A stretch of DNA of 55,128 nt. Origin: CAYURP01 sp964447175 (lineage in GTDB: Bacteria > Zixibacteria > MSB-5A5 > SM23-73-2). Positions 16,907-26,288 of the stretch are shown piece after piece. The translations under genes and the position numbers were made by a program. How positions within the stretch are numbered: the stretch's first letter is position 1; each line of letters starts with the position of its first letter. The notes beneath the pieces are model-generated. The model was not told the origin of the DNA. It saw only the letters and a program-made list of their open reading frames with translations, and made no database searches. Where the stretch lies: the NCBI GenBank assembly GCA_964447175.1, contig CAYURP010000017.1, positions 1 through 55,128 of the forward strand. The letters run 5' to 3'.

Positions 16907-18340
16907 CTAAATGATAACAACTCTCTCTTGGCTGTCTATTTCTTTGGAACTAAGAGCTTTTTGAGAATTTATCACCACAACTCCGCCCAAAGTAAAGGCC
17001 AGATAGAAGGTATTGACTACCGAAGCAAACTCATGATTAGTCAGACTTATAATCAAGAGTTGAATAGAATTTGCCATGAAACCAAAAGAAAGTCCTTTAT
17101 AATAACCGTTTTTAATGCTTTTACTCTGTTCAAGACCCTTCCTAAGAAAGACATAAAATATCCATAAGAAAGCAAAAAGACCGATCAGTCCCATTTTTAA
17201 AGTGACCATAAGATAAAATTGATGAACTGCCCATCTATCAATTCTTCTTTTGGTAATTGGATCGGTGAATGAATTAATGTATCCTATTCCATATCCCAAA
17301 ATTGGTTTATCTTTAATTCTTTCCCAACAGGCTTGATATTCTATCAATCGTTCAAAATTAGATGCAGTTTCTGGTCTTAGTTTAGTGGAAAAACTTGACA
17401 GGAACCTTTTACTAAAATAAGAAAAGAATCTACCACCTAACAGAGACCGTTGAAGAGTAAATCCCAGGGCAAGTATTATAAGGGTTAATATGACTGTTCC
17501 TTTGACTAATTTTATGGTCTTTCTCCTTATAGAGTAACCAGAGTTATGAAGATAAATAACATAGGAGAACAGAAGAGCACCTATGAAACCCAGCCAATAT
17601 CCCCTGGTAAAAGAGAATAAAAGATGAATTACCAGTGGCAAAGAAATGAAAAAGTAGGTGAGCTTTTGTGATCTTTTTTTAGAATAAAAAGCCAGGTTCA
17701 AGAGTACCAAAGCCATTAGACTTGGAAAAGTTCCAAATAGATACCCTCCAATTCGATGCCCCGCATAAAAGTAATTCCATAGTCCCAAAATCGCTTGATA
17801 ATATGCTACAAATATTAACAACTGAAAGTATTTTTTTATTGTCTGCATTTTGTTAAATAAACTCACAACTAAGAAAAAGACGCCAAAACCTAAATATGCT
17901 AAAAGTTCAGTTCCTAACCATTTTAAAGGGTATGAGTTGAGTATTCCTCTTAAGGCTTGAAATAAAACCATAACCAAAAAAACCGCGATAGGTAAGTTTA
18001 AGGGTGTTTTCTTAATTTTCAGACGCCCCAAACAAAATCTAAGGTAGGCTGATAAATACACTAATATTAAAATAAAGCCCAAAACCATCATCATTATGGA
18101 GGAGACCAAACCGTGGTAGTATACAACCAGAGTGCTAAATGCAATCATAAACCCTAGAGTTATTCTCATATCTGAAAAATTCAAGAAAATGAATAAAACC
18201 GCTAACAGGATAATCAAACTGAGTCTGTAATCAGCTAAAAAGAAGCTGAGGATAATTAAAAGATCAAGAAGTAGCATTAGAAATAGACTTCTTTTGGGTA
18301 GATCCAAGAAATCTAAATTAATGGTATAAAGACTCTTCAT
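16907..18340 (-). CDS. O-antigen polymerase/ligase (Wzy/WaaL-like)
   Basis: The 477-residue protein is almost entirely membrane helices (about 11-12), with a long periplasmic loop between residues about 290 and 390. That loop carries the Wzy_C-type region: FTRGYWLGFIGALLF, then ERLIEYQACWERIKDKPILG, YGIGYINSF and VHQFYLMVTLKMGL. It either polymerises undecaprenyl-linked repeat units or ligates chain to an acceptor; the two cannot be told apart reliably by sequence. Given wzx, wzz and wza in the same locus, Wzy polymerase is the more economical reading. The start at 18340 directly abuts the stop of the preceding glycosyltransferase at 18341. Confidence 0.82.
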   Translation of the reverse strand: MKSLYTINLDFLDLPKRSLFLMLLLDLLIILSFFLADYRLSLIILLAVLFIFLNFSDMRITLGFMIAFSTLVVYYHGLVSSIMMMVLGFILILVYLSAYLRFCLGRLKIKKTPLNLPIAVFLVMVLFQALRGILNSYPLKWLGTELLAYLGFGVFFLVVSLFNKMQTIKKYFQLLIFVAYYQAILGLWNYFYAGHRIGGYLFGTFPSLMALVLLNLAFYSKKRSQKLTYFFISLPLVIHLLFSFTRGYWLGFIGALLFSYVIYLHNSGYSIRRKTIKLVKGTVILTLIILALGFTLQRSLLGGRFFSYFSKRFLSSFSTKLRPETASNFERLIEYQACWERIKDKPILGYGIGYINSFTDPITKRRIDRWAVHQFYLMVTLKMGLIGLFAFLWIFYVFLRKGLEQSKSIKNGYYKGLSFGFMANSIQLLIISLTNHEFASVVNTFYLAFTLGGVVVINSQKALSSKEIDSQERVVII

Positions 18341-19405
18341 CTATAGGACAACCTTCTCGAATAAGTCCACCGCTTTTTCCCAAGTGAACCTTTGTACATG
18401 CAGATATCCGTTCTTGGACAAATTTAAACGAAGGTTATTATTCTGAATAAGCCTAACTATATTTTGAGCTAATTCCTGTGGATTTTTAGGTTGGGATATC
18501 AAAGCAGTTTTTTCATGGATCGCGTATTCTCTGATTCCCAGGGAATCTGTTGTAACCAAAGCACATCCACATGCAAGTGCTTCAGCCCCAGGCAGAAACC
18601 ATCCCTCATACCAGCTTGAACCTAAGTAGATACTACATCTGTTGTAAATATCTAAGAGTTTGGCTGGTTCTGGATTTTGATGGTATTCCACCCAGTTGGG
18701 AACATCTTTTCCTTTTGAGGAAACACCAAAAAAAACTGCCTGAAGATCAGGAATTTGTTGCTTAGCCAGAATCAATGCCTTAATCCCATCCTCAGATCCT
18801 TTCCAATCTATTTTACTATAAAGCATTCCCACAATTTTGGGATTACGATTTTCCGGTGGATTGATTATTCGGAAATGATTAAAGTTCAAACCATTGGGAA
18901 TATATCCTCTTACTTTTTCCCCTATTTCTTCTACGATCCACTTCAACCATTTAGAGATAACAATCTTTTTTAAAGGAAATCTTAGAGTGGCTTTGACTCT
19001 TTTTTCATTCCCGCTCCAAACCTCATAATGCTGAATGAAGTAAAATTTTTCACCTTTATCTGGAGCATATCCATTTACCCATTCCGCAGTTTGCCACGCA
19101 GTGGCTACTATCACATCTCCATGGGGGATATATTCCTCCTTCAAATTTGGAACAATCAACAATCTTACCTCAGAGGAAATTCTAAACCACTTCAATTTTT
19201 TGATTTTCATGACCAAATACTTTACCCATCTCAAGTAGAATTTAAATTTTTGTTTAAGATCAGCTTCCTGTGGAAATAGCAAGAGAGGATGAACCACATA
19301 GACCCTGTGTCCCCTTATTACCAGATAATTGGCATACTCATAAACAACTTTATAACCACCTATTGGTTTACTAGACCAGTTGGGTAAAACGAAAGTGATC
19401 CTCAT
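18341..19405 (-). CDS. GT4-family glycosyltransferase
   Basis: The open frame extends to a GTG at 19495, but homologous GT4 proteins begin at a segment like MRITFVLPNWSSKPIGGYKV, so I prefer the ATG at 19405 (about 354 residues). Neither start has a strong Shine-Dalgarno sequence, so this is not settled. The C-terminal domain has VGMLYSKIDWKGSEDGIKAL and WFLPGAEALACGCALVTTDSLG, with the donor-site glutamate region. The GGYKVVYEYA start suggests the subgroup often found in capsule and rhamnan loci. It acts at the cytoplasmic side of the inner membrane. It is followed without a gap by the polymerase gene and preceded by wzx. Confidence 0.82.
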   Translation of the reverse strand: MRITFVLPNWSSKPIGGYKVVYEYANYLVIRGHRVYVVHPLLLFPQEADLKQKFKFYLRWVKYLVMKIKKLKWFRISSEVRLLIVPNLKEEYIPHGDVIVATAWQTAEWVNGYAPDKGEKFYFIQHYEVWSGNEKRVKATLRFPLKKIVISKWLKWIVEEIGEKVRGYIPNGLNFNHFRIINPPENRNPKIVGMLYSKIDWKGSEDGIKALILAKQQIPDLQAVFFGVSSKGKDVPNWVEYHQNPEPAKLLDIYNRCSIYLGSSWYEGWFLPGAEALACGCALVTTDSLGIREYAIHEKTALISQPKNPQELAQNIVRLIQNNNLRLNLSKNGYLHVQRFTWEKAVDLFEKVVL

Positions 19406-19507
19406 TTTGATTGCATTTGTAGTTACCAGTTTAGTGGAAAATGCTGATGTGGTTCTTAAATGCCATAAATCTAAGAATGCATTAACAAATCTCACACTGA
19501 TCAGAGC

Positions 19508-21031
19508 CTAGGACACAAGGGGTCTGATCAATTTCGCAGAGTAAGACTTTATCAGTTGAATTTCACCATCTCTTACTTCTTTACTTAACAGCAAGATAAC
19601 CACATATACAATAATGCCTAAGGATATTAAAAAGACCAAATTGAACAAAGAGATCGATAGTAGATTTTTAACCAGTATCAAACAAACTACCATTACTGAA
19701 CCAGCAAAAGAAATTCTTAAAATGGACTTCATAGACACTTGCCAGGGCATGAAAGAGCGGGTCATCATTATCCCCAGAATAATTAGTCCTGCGTAAGAGA
19801 TAGATTTGGCGATCCCCGCTCCCACGGCTCCATACTGAGGGATGAAGAGAATGTTTAAAACCACGTTGAGAGCTCCTGATAGAAAGATAATAAATGCCAG
19901 AAGAAGAGTCTTTTTATAGATTTCAAATCCTTTCCCCACATATTGGAACAGCCCTCCACAGAAGGAACAGAAGGCAAAAAAAGGAACTAATTTGAAGCTC
20001 TCCGCGAAATCTTTTCCCACAAGAACTGCGAAAATCTCCCGACTCAAAACAGAGATTCCAAGAAAAGCAGGGATGCAGATCATAAAAAAATACCTGCTTA
20101 GATCCTTGATCAACTTCTGAGTAACTTCTTTTCCTTTTTCCTCCCAGGTATAGATTATAATGGGATGAGCTGCTAACATCAGGATGGTGTAAAGCAAAGC
20201 CACACTGCGATCTACCATGGAATAACTGACTGAATAGATGCCCACCTCAGCAGAACTTTTGAAAAAATTCAATATGTACCTATCTGAAAGGAGCAATAAC
20301 CATACAGATAAACCCGAGATGATAAAAGGAGAACCGAATTTGAAGAATTCTTTGATACATTCCTTTGAAACGTATTCCAATTTAAATCTCCTGAGAATGG
20401 AGAATTTCTTAAACAAGAAAAATAACAAAGGGACCTGAATAAATATGAATGCAATAAGCAAACTGATTGCACCTATTTTGAAAAGAAAAACTATGATCAA
20501 AACCACTCCCAGCTTTCCAGCAGATAATAAAATCTGATAAACAGAAAAACTCTTTGCCTGAAGAGAAGCTCGAAGAGTATATAGGAGTATATTGTAAATA
20601 GATGTTGTGATGTAGACCGCGATTCCCATACCCAAAAAGGGTAGAAAATCATCTGAGATTTTACCACTGAAAATTAGAATTCCGCCTATGGCCAATCCCA
20701 GGATTAATAACGTGCTCAAAACATAGGTATAGACGATGGTCGAAAAAAAACTATCCAGGTCTTTTCTCAGTTCAGACTTAGCATAAAATCTTGTAACTGA
20801 TTCCACAAGCCAATTCGATCCTAATATGCTCAAAACCGACACGGCAGCCATTGCCAGATAGAAATTGCCATAGTCCTCGGTGGTGAAGATTCGTGTGTAA
20901 ATCAAAAGAGCCAACAAGTTTATAATCCCCGGCACCACCTTGGCCGGAACATATCTTAAAGCATCCTTCCCGGTACTCTTCAGTATGGAATCGATTAAAG
21001 GGGGCTCGTCATTTTTAATGCTGTCATGCAT
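19508..21031 (-). CDS. wzx: Polysaccharide repeat-unit flippase (Wzx-like)
   Basis: The 507-residue protein has 12-14 predicted membrane helices and the MATE/MVF-type opening LRYVPAKVVPGIINLLALLIYTR of polysaccharide biosynthesis flippases. The loop SDRYILNFFKSSAEVGIYSV is a typical Wzx signature. It moves undecaprenyl-pyrophosphate-linked repeat units across the inner membrane. Its start overlaps the end of the 2-epimerase gene by 8 bases (21024-21031). Presence with wzy-, wzz- and wza-like genes indicates a Wzx/Wzy-dependent pathway. Confidence 0.9.
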   Translation of the reverse strand: MHDSIKNDEPPLIDSILKSTGKDALRYVPAKVVPGIINLLALLIYTRIFTTEDYGNFYLAMAAVSVLSILGSNWLVESVTRFYAKSELRKDLDSFFSTIVYTYVLSTLLILGLAIGGILIFSGKISDDFLPFLGMGIAVYITTSIYNILLYTLRASLQAKSFSVYQILLSAGKLGVVLIIVFLFKIGAISLLIAFIFIQVPLLFFLFKKFSILRRFKLEYVSKECIKEFFKFGSPFIISGLSVWLLLLSDRYILNFFKSSAEVGIYSVSYSMVDRSVALLYTILMLAAHPIIIYTWEEKGKEVTQKLIKDLSRYFFMICIPAFLGISVLSREIFAVLVGKDFAESFKLVPFFAFCSFCGGLFQYVGKGFEIYKKTLLLAFIIFLSGALNVVLNILFIPQYGAVGAGIAKSISYAGLIILGIMMTRSFMPWQVSMKSILRISFAGSVMVVCLILVKNLLSISLFNLVFLISLGIIVYVVILLLSKEVRDGEIQLIKSYSAKLIRPLVS

Positions 21032-22103
21032 GAATTTCTTTTGATACTATTCTTGATATTTTTTGAGAAGCTTTACCATCTCCGAATGGGTGGGTTTTAG
21101 TATTCTTTATAGTAGGTTCCTTCTTTAAAATGTCCCTGATCTTTTTTAGATTCAATCCGGTGACATTATTCAGCCCCTCTTTTACAGTTTCAGTCCATTC
21201 GGTTTCTTCGCGTAAAGTTATACAGGGAGTTTTCAGAAAAAACGCCTCCTTTTGCACGCCACCTGAATCAGTTAGAATGAATCTGGCATTCTCCTGCAAA
21301 ATTAGCATATCCCAGTAGCTTACTGGATCGATTAATGCCAGATCTTTTTTTGATTTTAACCTTTTTAACAAGTTGTATATTTTTATGAACTTTATAACCC
21401 GGGGGTGAGCAGGAAAAATCACCCTTCCTTTAATTGATACAAGAATATCAATGATCTTTTTTAAGTTTTTGGGTTCATCGGTATTCTCTGATCGGTGAAT
21501 GGTTACCAGAAAGAACTCATTGGGTTTTAAAGCTAAATCTTTTATCACCGAAGATGTCTTCCTGGCAATCTTCAGGTTCTGCAGAACTGAATCATACATC
21601 ACGTCTCCAACCAGATAGACGCCTTTTGTTATCCCTTCTTTTTTTAGATTTTCAACAGCAGTTCTGGTGGGACAAAATAGAAAATCAGAAAGATGATCTG
21701 ATACTACCCGGTTTATCTCCTCAGGCATTGATTTTTTGTAGCTTCTTAATCCAGCCTCTACGTGAGCTAAAGGGATATTTTGTTTGGATGTTGCCAAGGC
21801 TCCGGCCAGAGTGGAATTGGTGTCCCCGTATACTATGACCAAGTCCGGATTTTGTTTTAGTAAGATATTTTCAATCCCTTGCAACATTCGACCGGTTTGC
21901 TGGCCATGGTTGCCCGAACCTATACCCAGATTAAAATCTGGCAAGGGTATTTTCAATTCCTGAAAAAAGATTTTTGATAGCTCATCAGCGTAGTGTTGTC
22001 CGGTGTGCAGGATAAGCTCCCTGTGCTTTTTTCTTAACGTTTTGGATAGAACGGCAAGTTTTATAAACTGGGGGCGAGCACCCACCACCGAGATTATCTT
22101 CAT
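21024..22103 (-). CDS. Non-hydrolysing UDP-N-acetylglucosamine 2-epimerase family
   Basis: This 359-residue enzyme inverts C2 of a UDP-HexNAc (WecB: UDP-GlcNAc to UDP-ManNAc; WbpI: the 3-acetamido uronic acid analogue). The family signatures are complete: GARPQFIKLAVL at the start, HTGQHY, VYGDTNSTLAGALAT, HVEAGLRS, MPEEINRVVSDHLSD and ILTDSGGVQKEAFFL near the C-terminus. Because wbpB-, wbpD- and wbpE-like genes lie immediately upstream, the WbpI-type role (making a ManNAc3NAcA-type donor) is at least as likely as plain WecB. Sequence alone does not decide. The start at 22103 follows the aminotransferase stop by 15 bases. Confidence 0.92.
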   Translation of the reverse strand: MKIISVVGARPQFIKLAVLSKTLRKKHRELILHTGQHYADELSKIFFQELKIPLPDFNLGIGSGNHGQQTGRMLQGIENILLKQNPDLVIVYGDTNSTLAGALATSKQNIPLAHVEAGLRSYKKSMPEEINRVVSDHLSDFLFCPTRTAVENLKKEGITKGVYLVGDVMYDSVLQNLKIARKTSSVIKDLALKPNEFFLVTIHRSENTDEPKNLKKIIDILVSIKGRVIFPAHPRVIKFIKIYNLLKRLKSKKDLALIDPVSYWDMLILQENARFILTDSGGVQKEAFFLKTPCITLREETEWTETVKEGLNNVTGLNLKKIRDILKKEPTIKNTKTHPFGDGKASQKISRIVSKEIHA

Positions 22104-22118
22104 CTGATTTAATCTGTC

Positions 22119-23222
22119 TTAAGCTGAATAGAACTCCTTTATGGTCTTAACCACGAACTCCTGTTCCTCCTGAGTCAACTCGGGGAATATGGGTAGAGAG
22201 ATCACCTGTTTGGACCTTTCCTCTGAAACTGGAAGATCACCTTCCCTGTAACCTAAGAATTTGTAGCATTCCTGCAGGTGCAAGGGCAGGGGATAGTAAA
22301 TAGAGCAGCCGATTTGGTTTTTTAAAAGGTGCTCTTTGAGCTGGTCTCTTTTCTTTACTGCAATGGTATATTGATGGTAGATGTGGCGATTGTAACTTTC
22401 CACCTTGGGGGTATCGATATCCATACCCTGGAAAGCCTTATCATAAAAGGAGGCTTTTTCTTTTCTTTTATTTGACCATTGATCTAAATATTTAAGCTTG
22501 ACATTCAAAATAGCTGCCTGAAGGGTATCCAGTCTACTGTTATATCCGATCATGGAGTGAAAATATTTTTGGGTAGCTCCATGAACTCTCAGTTTTCTCA
22601 CCATTTCAGTTAGGTCGGAATCGTTGGTAATTACCATCCCCCCATCCCCGGCAGCTCCCAGGTTTTTGCTGGGGAAAAAGCTAAAACAGCCCAGATCCCC
22701 CATGCTTCCTGCTTTTTTCCCCTTGTACTCGGCACCTATGGCTTGAGCTGCGTCCTCCACCACTTTGATGTTATACTTTTCACAGATTTTCAAAATGGGA
22801 TCCATATCCGCACATTGCCCAAAAAGATGGACCGGAATTATCGCTTTAGTTTTTTTGGTGATTTTTCTTTGGATTAAGTGGGGATCGATATTATAGGTAT
22901 CTCGATCGATATCCAGGAAAACGGGGGTGGCTCCTAAACGAGAAACCACGCCAGCAGTAGCAAAAAAAGTGAAATCAGGGATTAATGCCTCATCTTTAGG
23001 TCCTACCCCGCAGGCTCTTAAAGCTAAAAGCAGGGCATCTGTACCTGATGCCACTCCCACAGCATGTTTGCTTCCGCAATATTTGGCAATATTAGCCTCA
23101 AGGGTCTTTACATCCTCTCCCAGGATGAATTGGGTATTGTCCAAAACGTTATGCACTGCTTGATCGATTTCATCTTTTATACTTGCATATTGCCTTTTCA
23201 AATCAAGAAGCGGAACTTTCAT
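22119..23222 (-). CDS. DegT/DnrJ/EryC1/StrS sugar aminotransferase (WbpE-like)
   Basis: A PLP-dependent sugar aminotransferase of 367 residues. The expected PLP lysine is Lys186 in FFPSKNLGAAGDGG, and the cofactor site also shows VVEDAAQAIGA (Asp157) and VASGTDALLLAL. The N-terminus MKVPLLDLKRQYASIKDEI is typical of WbpE/QdtB-type enzymes. In the WbpB-WbpE-WbpD series it would convert a 3-keto sugar nucleotide to the 3-amino sugar using glutamate. Flanked by a LbetaH acetyltransferase (15 bases upstream) and the 2-epimerase, which fits that pathway. Confidence 0.92.
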   Translation of the reverse strand: MKVPLLDLKRQYASIKDEIDQAVHNVLDNTQFILGEDVKTLEANIAKYCGSKHAVGVASGTDALLLALRACGVGPKDEALIPDFTFFATAGVVSRLGATPVFLDIDRDTYNIDPHLIQRKITKKTKAIIPVHLFGQCADMDPILKICEKYNIKVVEDAAQAIGAEYKGKKAGSMGDLGCFSFFPSKNLGAAGDGGMVITNDSDLTEMVRKLRVHGATQKYFHSMIGYNSRLDTLQAAILNVKLKYLDQWSNKRKEKASFYDKAFQGMDIDTPKVESYNRHIYHQYTIAVKKRDQLKEHLLKNQIGCSIYYPLPLHLQECYKFLGYREGDLPVSEERSKQVISLPIFPELTQEEQEFVVKTIKEFYSA

Positions 23223-23236
23223 TTTTACTCCTTGGT

Positions 23237-23992
23237 TTATTGATTTTCAAGAAGCTGATCTTCAGGGACATCTCTCCAGACCTTAGCTGGAGAACCCAGG
23301 ACAATTTTTTTAGCAGGTGTATCTTTAGTTACCACCGAGCCTGCGGCTACCTGGCTATCCTCTCCGATGACTTTTCCGGGAAGTATAGTTGAATTGAGTC
23401 CGATCCTGCCACCTTTCTTAACTGTCACCCCCTTGAAATGTTTAAATCTCTCCTTGCTACGAGCCATAAAGTTGTCATTGGAGGTGGCCACACAGGGAGC
23501 CACAAAAACATAGTCCTCCAGTTCCGAATAGGCAGTTATATAAACATTGGTCTCCAGTTTGCAGCGAGAGCCGATCTTACAGTAATTCTCAATAGCAACC
23601 CCCCGGCCCACTATGGTGAAATCTCCCACGGAAACGTTTTCCCTGACCGTTGATAGGTCTGCCACCAGAACCTTCTGGCCTAATTTTGATCCAGCGTAAA
23701 TGACCACCGAGGTCCCGATGATACAGTTATCCCCGATTTCTGCAGGGGAGAGCTTTTCCTCCTTGGTGGTAGCGCTCAAAGCTGCTTTCATTGGCTGTTT
23801 GCCAATTACCGTGTTGTCATCAATCCGTACATAATCCCCGATTTTAGTTTGAGAATAGATAACCACATTGTTCCCGATGATACAGCCTTTACCGATTTCT
23901 ACTTTTTCTCCTACTGTTACAAATTGCCCTAGCTTTGTGCCTTCGCCCATTTTAGCTGAAGGGTCGATGGATCTTTGCATTTGCTCCTCCAT
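23237..23992 (-). CDS. Left-handed beta-helix sugar N-acetyltransferase (WbpD-like)
   Basis: The 251-residue protein is built of hexapeptide repeats ([LIV]-G-x4), for example IGKGCIIGNNVVIYS, IGDYVRIDDNTVIG, IGDNCIIGTSVVIYAG and the last coil IGLNSTILPGKVIGEDSQVAAGSVVTKD. The loop VAPCVATSNDNFMARSKE is characteristic of WbpD/QdtC-type acetyltransferases. It should N-acetylate the 3-amino group of a UDP-sugar with acetyl-CoA. It starts 6 bases after the oxidoreductase stop and lies 15 bases before the aminotransferase. At 251 residues it is somewhat longer than the roughly 190-residue minimal WbpD, with additional N-terminal coils. Confidence 0.88.
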   Translation of the reverse strand: MEEQMQRSIDPSAKMGEGTKLGQFVTVGEKVEIGKGCIIGNNVVIYSQTKIGDYVRIDDNTVIGKQPMKAALSATTKEEKLSPAEIGDNCIIGTSVVIYAGSKLGQKVLVADLSTVRENVSVGDFTIVGRGVAIENYCKIGSRCKLETNVYITAYSELEDYVFVAPCVATSNDNFMARSKERFKHFKGVTVKKGGRIGLNSTILPGKVIGEDSQVAAGSVVTKDTPAKKIVLGSPAKVWRDVPEDQLLENQ

Positions 23993-23998
23993 ATTTTG

Positions 23999-25015
23999 TC
24001 AATATTCTATTTTCAATGGTGTTCCGCCTTTTTCCAAAGATTTCTGGGCGGAGGATAGTACCTTCAATACTCGCAGACCATCTTTTCCATCCGACCTGGG
24101 GGATTTACGTTTCTTGACACATTCCAGGAAGTGCTGGCATTCGGCCTTCAAGGGTTCATAGCTATCAATCTTGGGAATCAGAATATCTCCGGTCCTTAAA
24201 CTCAAAAACTCACCATAGGTGTTGTAATCCAGCTTGGTTTGCACTCCCTTGTCATAAATCCTTATTTTCTCTGCTGACTGAATATCGTCAAGAACCGCCA
24301 TCTTCCTATCACCCACGATGGTTAGCTTTCTTTCTTTGTGGGGATCCAGCCAGCTGATATGAATATGCGCCATGACTCCATTGGCAAAGCGCATGGTCAT
24401 GAAGACCACGTCCTCGATTCCCTTATCTTTCTGTATGTAGCATTCGCCTGTGGCGCTGACTGAGAGTGGTTCTTGGTCCAGAAGATACAAAATCATAGAT
24501 ATGTCATGCGGTGCAAAACTCCACAATGCATTCTCTATGTCTCTCACCTTTCCCAGGTTGACCCGGGTTGCATATAGGTAATATATTTTGCCCAGCTCTC
24601 CTTGTGTAATGAGCTCCTTAAGTTTAAGTATGGCGGGATGATATTCCATTATGTGTCCAACCATTAAGATTTTTTTTCTCTTTTCAGATAATTCTAATAA
24701 TTCTTTTCCCTTTTCCACTTCCAAAACCATGGGTTTTTCCACGAATACATCCTTGTCATTTAAGAGTGCTGCCTTGGCCAACTCGAAATGAGAAGCGGGT
24801 GGGGTAACAATTACCACAGCTTCTATGTTTTTATCTTCAAAAACCTCTTGTGTTTTCTGGGTGAACTTTACACCAGGATAGAGGGGCTGGATCTTTTTTA
24901 TCTGCTCAGAATTTGAATCGCTGCAAACCAGAACCCTGCAATCTGTCAAACTGCTGAAATTTCTCAATACATTCTTACCCCAGGTACCTAAACCGATTAA
25001 ACCTAAATTCACCAT
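23999..25015 (-). CDS. Gfo/Idh/MocA-family sugar-nucleotide dehydrogenase (WbpB-like)
   Basis: A 338-residue NAD(P)-dependent oxidoreductase. The N-terminal Rossmann fold opens with NLGLIGLGTWGKNVLRNF, followed by VVIVTPPASHFELAKAAL and the catalytic-lysine motif EKPMVLE; MVGHIMEYHPAI begins the substrate domain. Members next to WbpD/WbpE-type genes oxidise C3 of a UDP-N-acetyl-glucuronic acid. The C-terminal region, FLECVKKRKSPRSDGKDGLR, is conserved in the family. It comes directly after wzz (12-base gap). The upstream UDP-GlcNAc 6-dehydrogenase (WbpA) needed to make the presumed substrate is not in this window. Confidence 0.9.
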   Translation of the reverse strand: MVNLGLIGLGTWGKNVLRNFSSLTDCRVLVCSDSNSEQIKKIQPLYPGVKFTQKTQEVFEDKNIEAVVIVTPPASHFELAKAALLNDKDVFVEKPMVLEVEKGKELLELSEKRKKILMVGHIMEYHPAILKLKELITQGELGKIYYLYATRVNLGKVRDIENALWSFAPHDISMILYLLDQEPLSVSATGECYIQKDKGIEDVVFMTMRFANGVMAHIHISWLDPHKERKLTIVGDRKMAVLDDIQSAEKIRIYDKGVQTKLDYNTYGEFLSLRTGDILIPKIDSYEPLKAECQHFLECVKKRKSPRSDGKDGLRVLKVLSSAQKSLEKGGTPLKIEY

Positions 25016-25027
25016 ACGAGTTCCTTT

Positions 25028-26269
25028 CTACCTTTTTGATTTGAAGAACAGTCTCTTTATGACCAGAACGTCCTCTTTAAATGCTTTAAGGACCTGTTCA
25101 ATTTTTTCAAACTCATCTGGATTTCTCTTTTGGGTGTTTTGGAGATATTCAAGTCCGAAGACGAAGACCACCCCCACAAAAAGACTTGCTATCCCGGCCA
25201 GGACAACCATCATTGCTCTTTTGGGGCGAGATTTTTTTTCGGGTGGGAAAGCCCGATCCAGAATTTGAATGGTGGGAGTATCTTTAGCTTCCTGGATTTT
25301 GGCTTGCTCATGCTGGGAGGATAAAAGCTCAAAAATCGCTTCCTGTATTTTCAGATCCCGGGTCAGGCGTGCCAGTTCCAAACCTAACTTGGGAACTTCT
25401 GAAAAAGGCACATCTAAAACCTGGTTTTTTTCAGGTAAGCTATCTTGATCACCGAACTCCAGCTTTTCCAGCTGTTTCCTGATCTGATAGATTCTGGTTC
25501 TCAGCTGCTGGATCTGGGGATGAGCAGGGGAGAGGTTCTGACTCAATACGTTAAGTTCAATTTCGTTTAACACCATTTCAGCTTTCAGGTCAGCAGCAGC
25601 CTGGATGGTAATTTTCATCTGTTCATCTAAAGATATGGTTTTGTGTTCCTCCTGAAACTCTCTCAAATTTTCCTCAGCTTGAATCAGATCCTTCTGGGTT
25701 TTTACCATCCTCTGTTCGATGAACAACCTGGTGTTTCTGGCTCTGGATGAATTAGTCATTCGATTGATTCGGTCCAGTTCCTCAATGTAAAGATTTGCCA
25801 CTAAAGCTGCTCGCTTTTTATCCTTATCCTCAAAATCCAGAGATACCAATCCCTCCTCGCTTACCTTGACCCTGGTATGGGAGGCTAGTCCTTTAAGGGC
25901 TTCTTCTTTGGATTGGGTGTTATAAACCTGCATCAAATCGGTTTTCTCCAGAATTTTCTCAGCTACACTTCTGCTCTGCAGGATTGCACTGATCACATCC
26001 GAAGGGGTGGCCATAAAAGGAAGAGACATCTCACCTGCAGAAGAAAAACCACCTAAAAGGGAAGAACTTAATCCCAGTAAGGAAGTGTCTGCTTCTGGAG
26101 GCAAAATGCTGGTATGGGCGGTGTACCATAAGGGAAGTAGAAATGAAACCAATCCTATTATTAGACATACGGAGAGGGTGTTCAATATAAGAAATCTCCG
26201 ATATTTAACCAGAATCATCAGGTAATTCAAAAGGTTTACACTATCCTCATTTGCTTTTGGAATGTCCAT
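25028..26269 (-). CDS. Polysaccharide chain-length/co-polymerase protein (Wzz/GumC-like)
   Basis: The 413-residue protein has two membrane segments (about residues 27-46 and 352-376) flanking a large periplasmic domain with long coiled coils (about 170-280). A proline-rich PPEKKSRPKR motif precedes the second helix, as in Wzz/GumC-type co-polymerases. No tyrosine-kinase domain or Tyr-rich tail follows, so control by autophosphorylation would need a separate kinase. It probably sets polymer length with the Wzy-like protein and bridges to Wza. It follows wza by 19 bases. Confidence 0.88.
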   Translation of the reverse strand: MDIPKANEDSVNLLNYLMILVKYRRFLILNTLSVCLIIGLVSFLLPLWYTAHTSILPPEADTSLLGLSSSLLGGFSSAGEMSLPFMATPSDVISAILQSRSVAEKILEKTDLMQVYNTQSKEEALKGLASHTRVKVSEEGLVSLDFEDKDKKRAALVANLYIEELDRINRMTNSSRARNTRLFIEQRMVKTQKDLIQAEENLREFQEEHKTISLDEQMKITIQAAADLKAEMVLNEIELNVLSQNLSPAHPQIQQLRTRIYQIRKQLEKLEFGDQDSLPEKNQVLDVPFSEVPKLGLELARLTRDLKIQEAIFELLSSQHEQAKIQEAKDTPTIQILDRAFPPEKKSRPKRAMMVVLAGIASLFVGVVFVFGLEYLQNTQKRNPDEFEKIEQVLKAFKEDVLVIKRLFFKSKR

Positions 26270-26288
26270 ATTTTTTTATCTGTTATGT

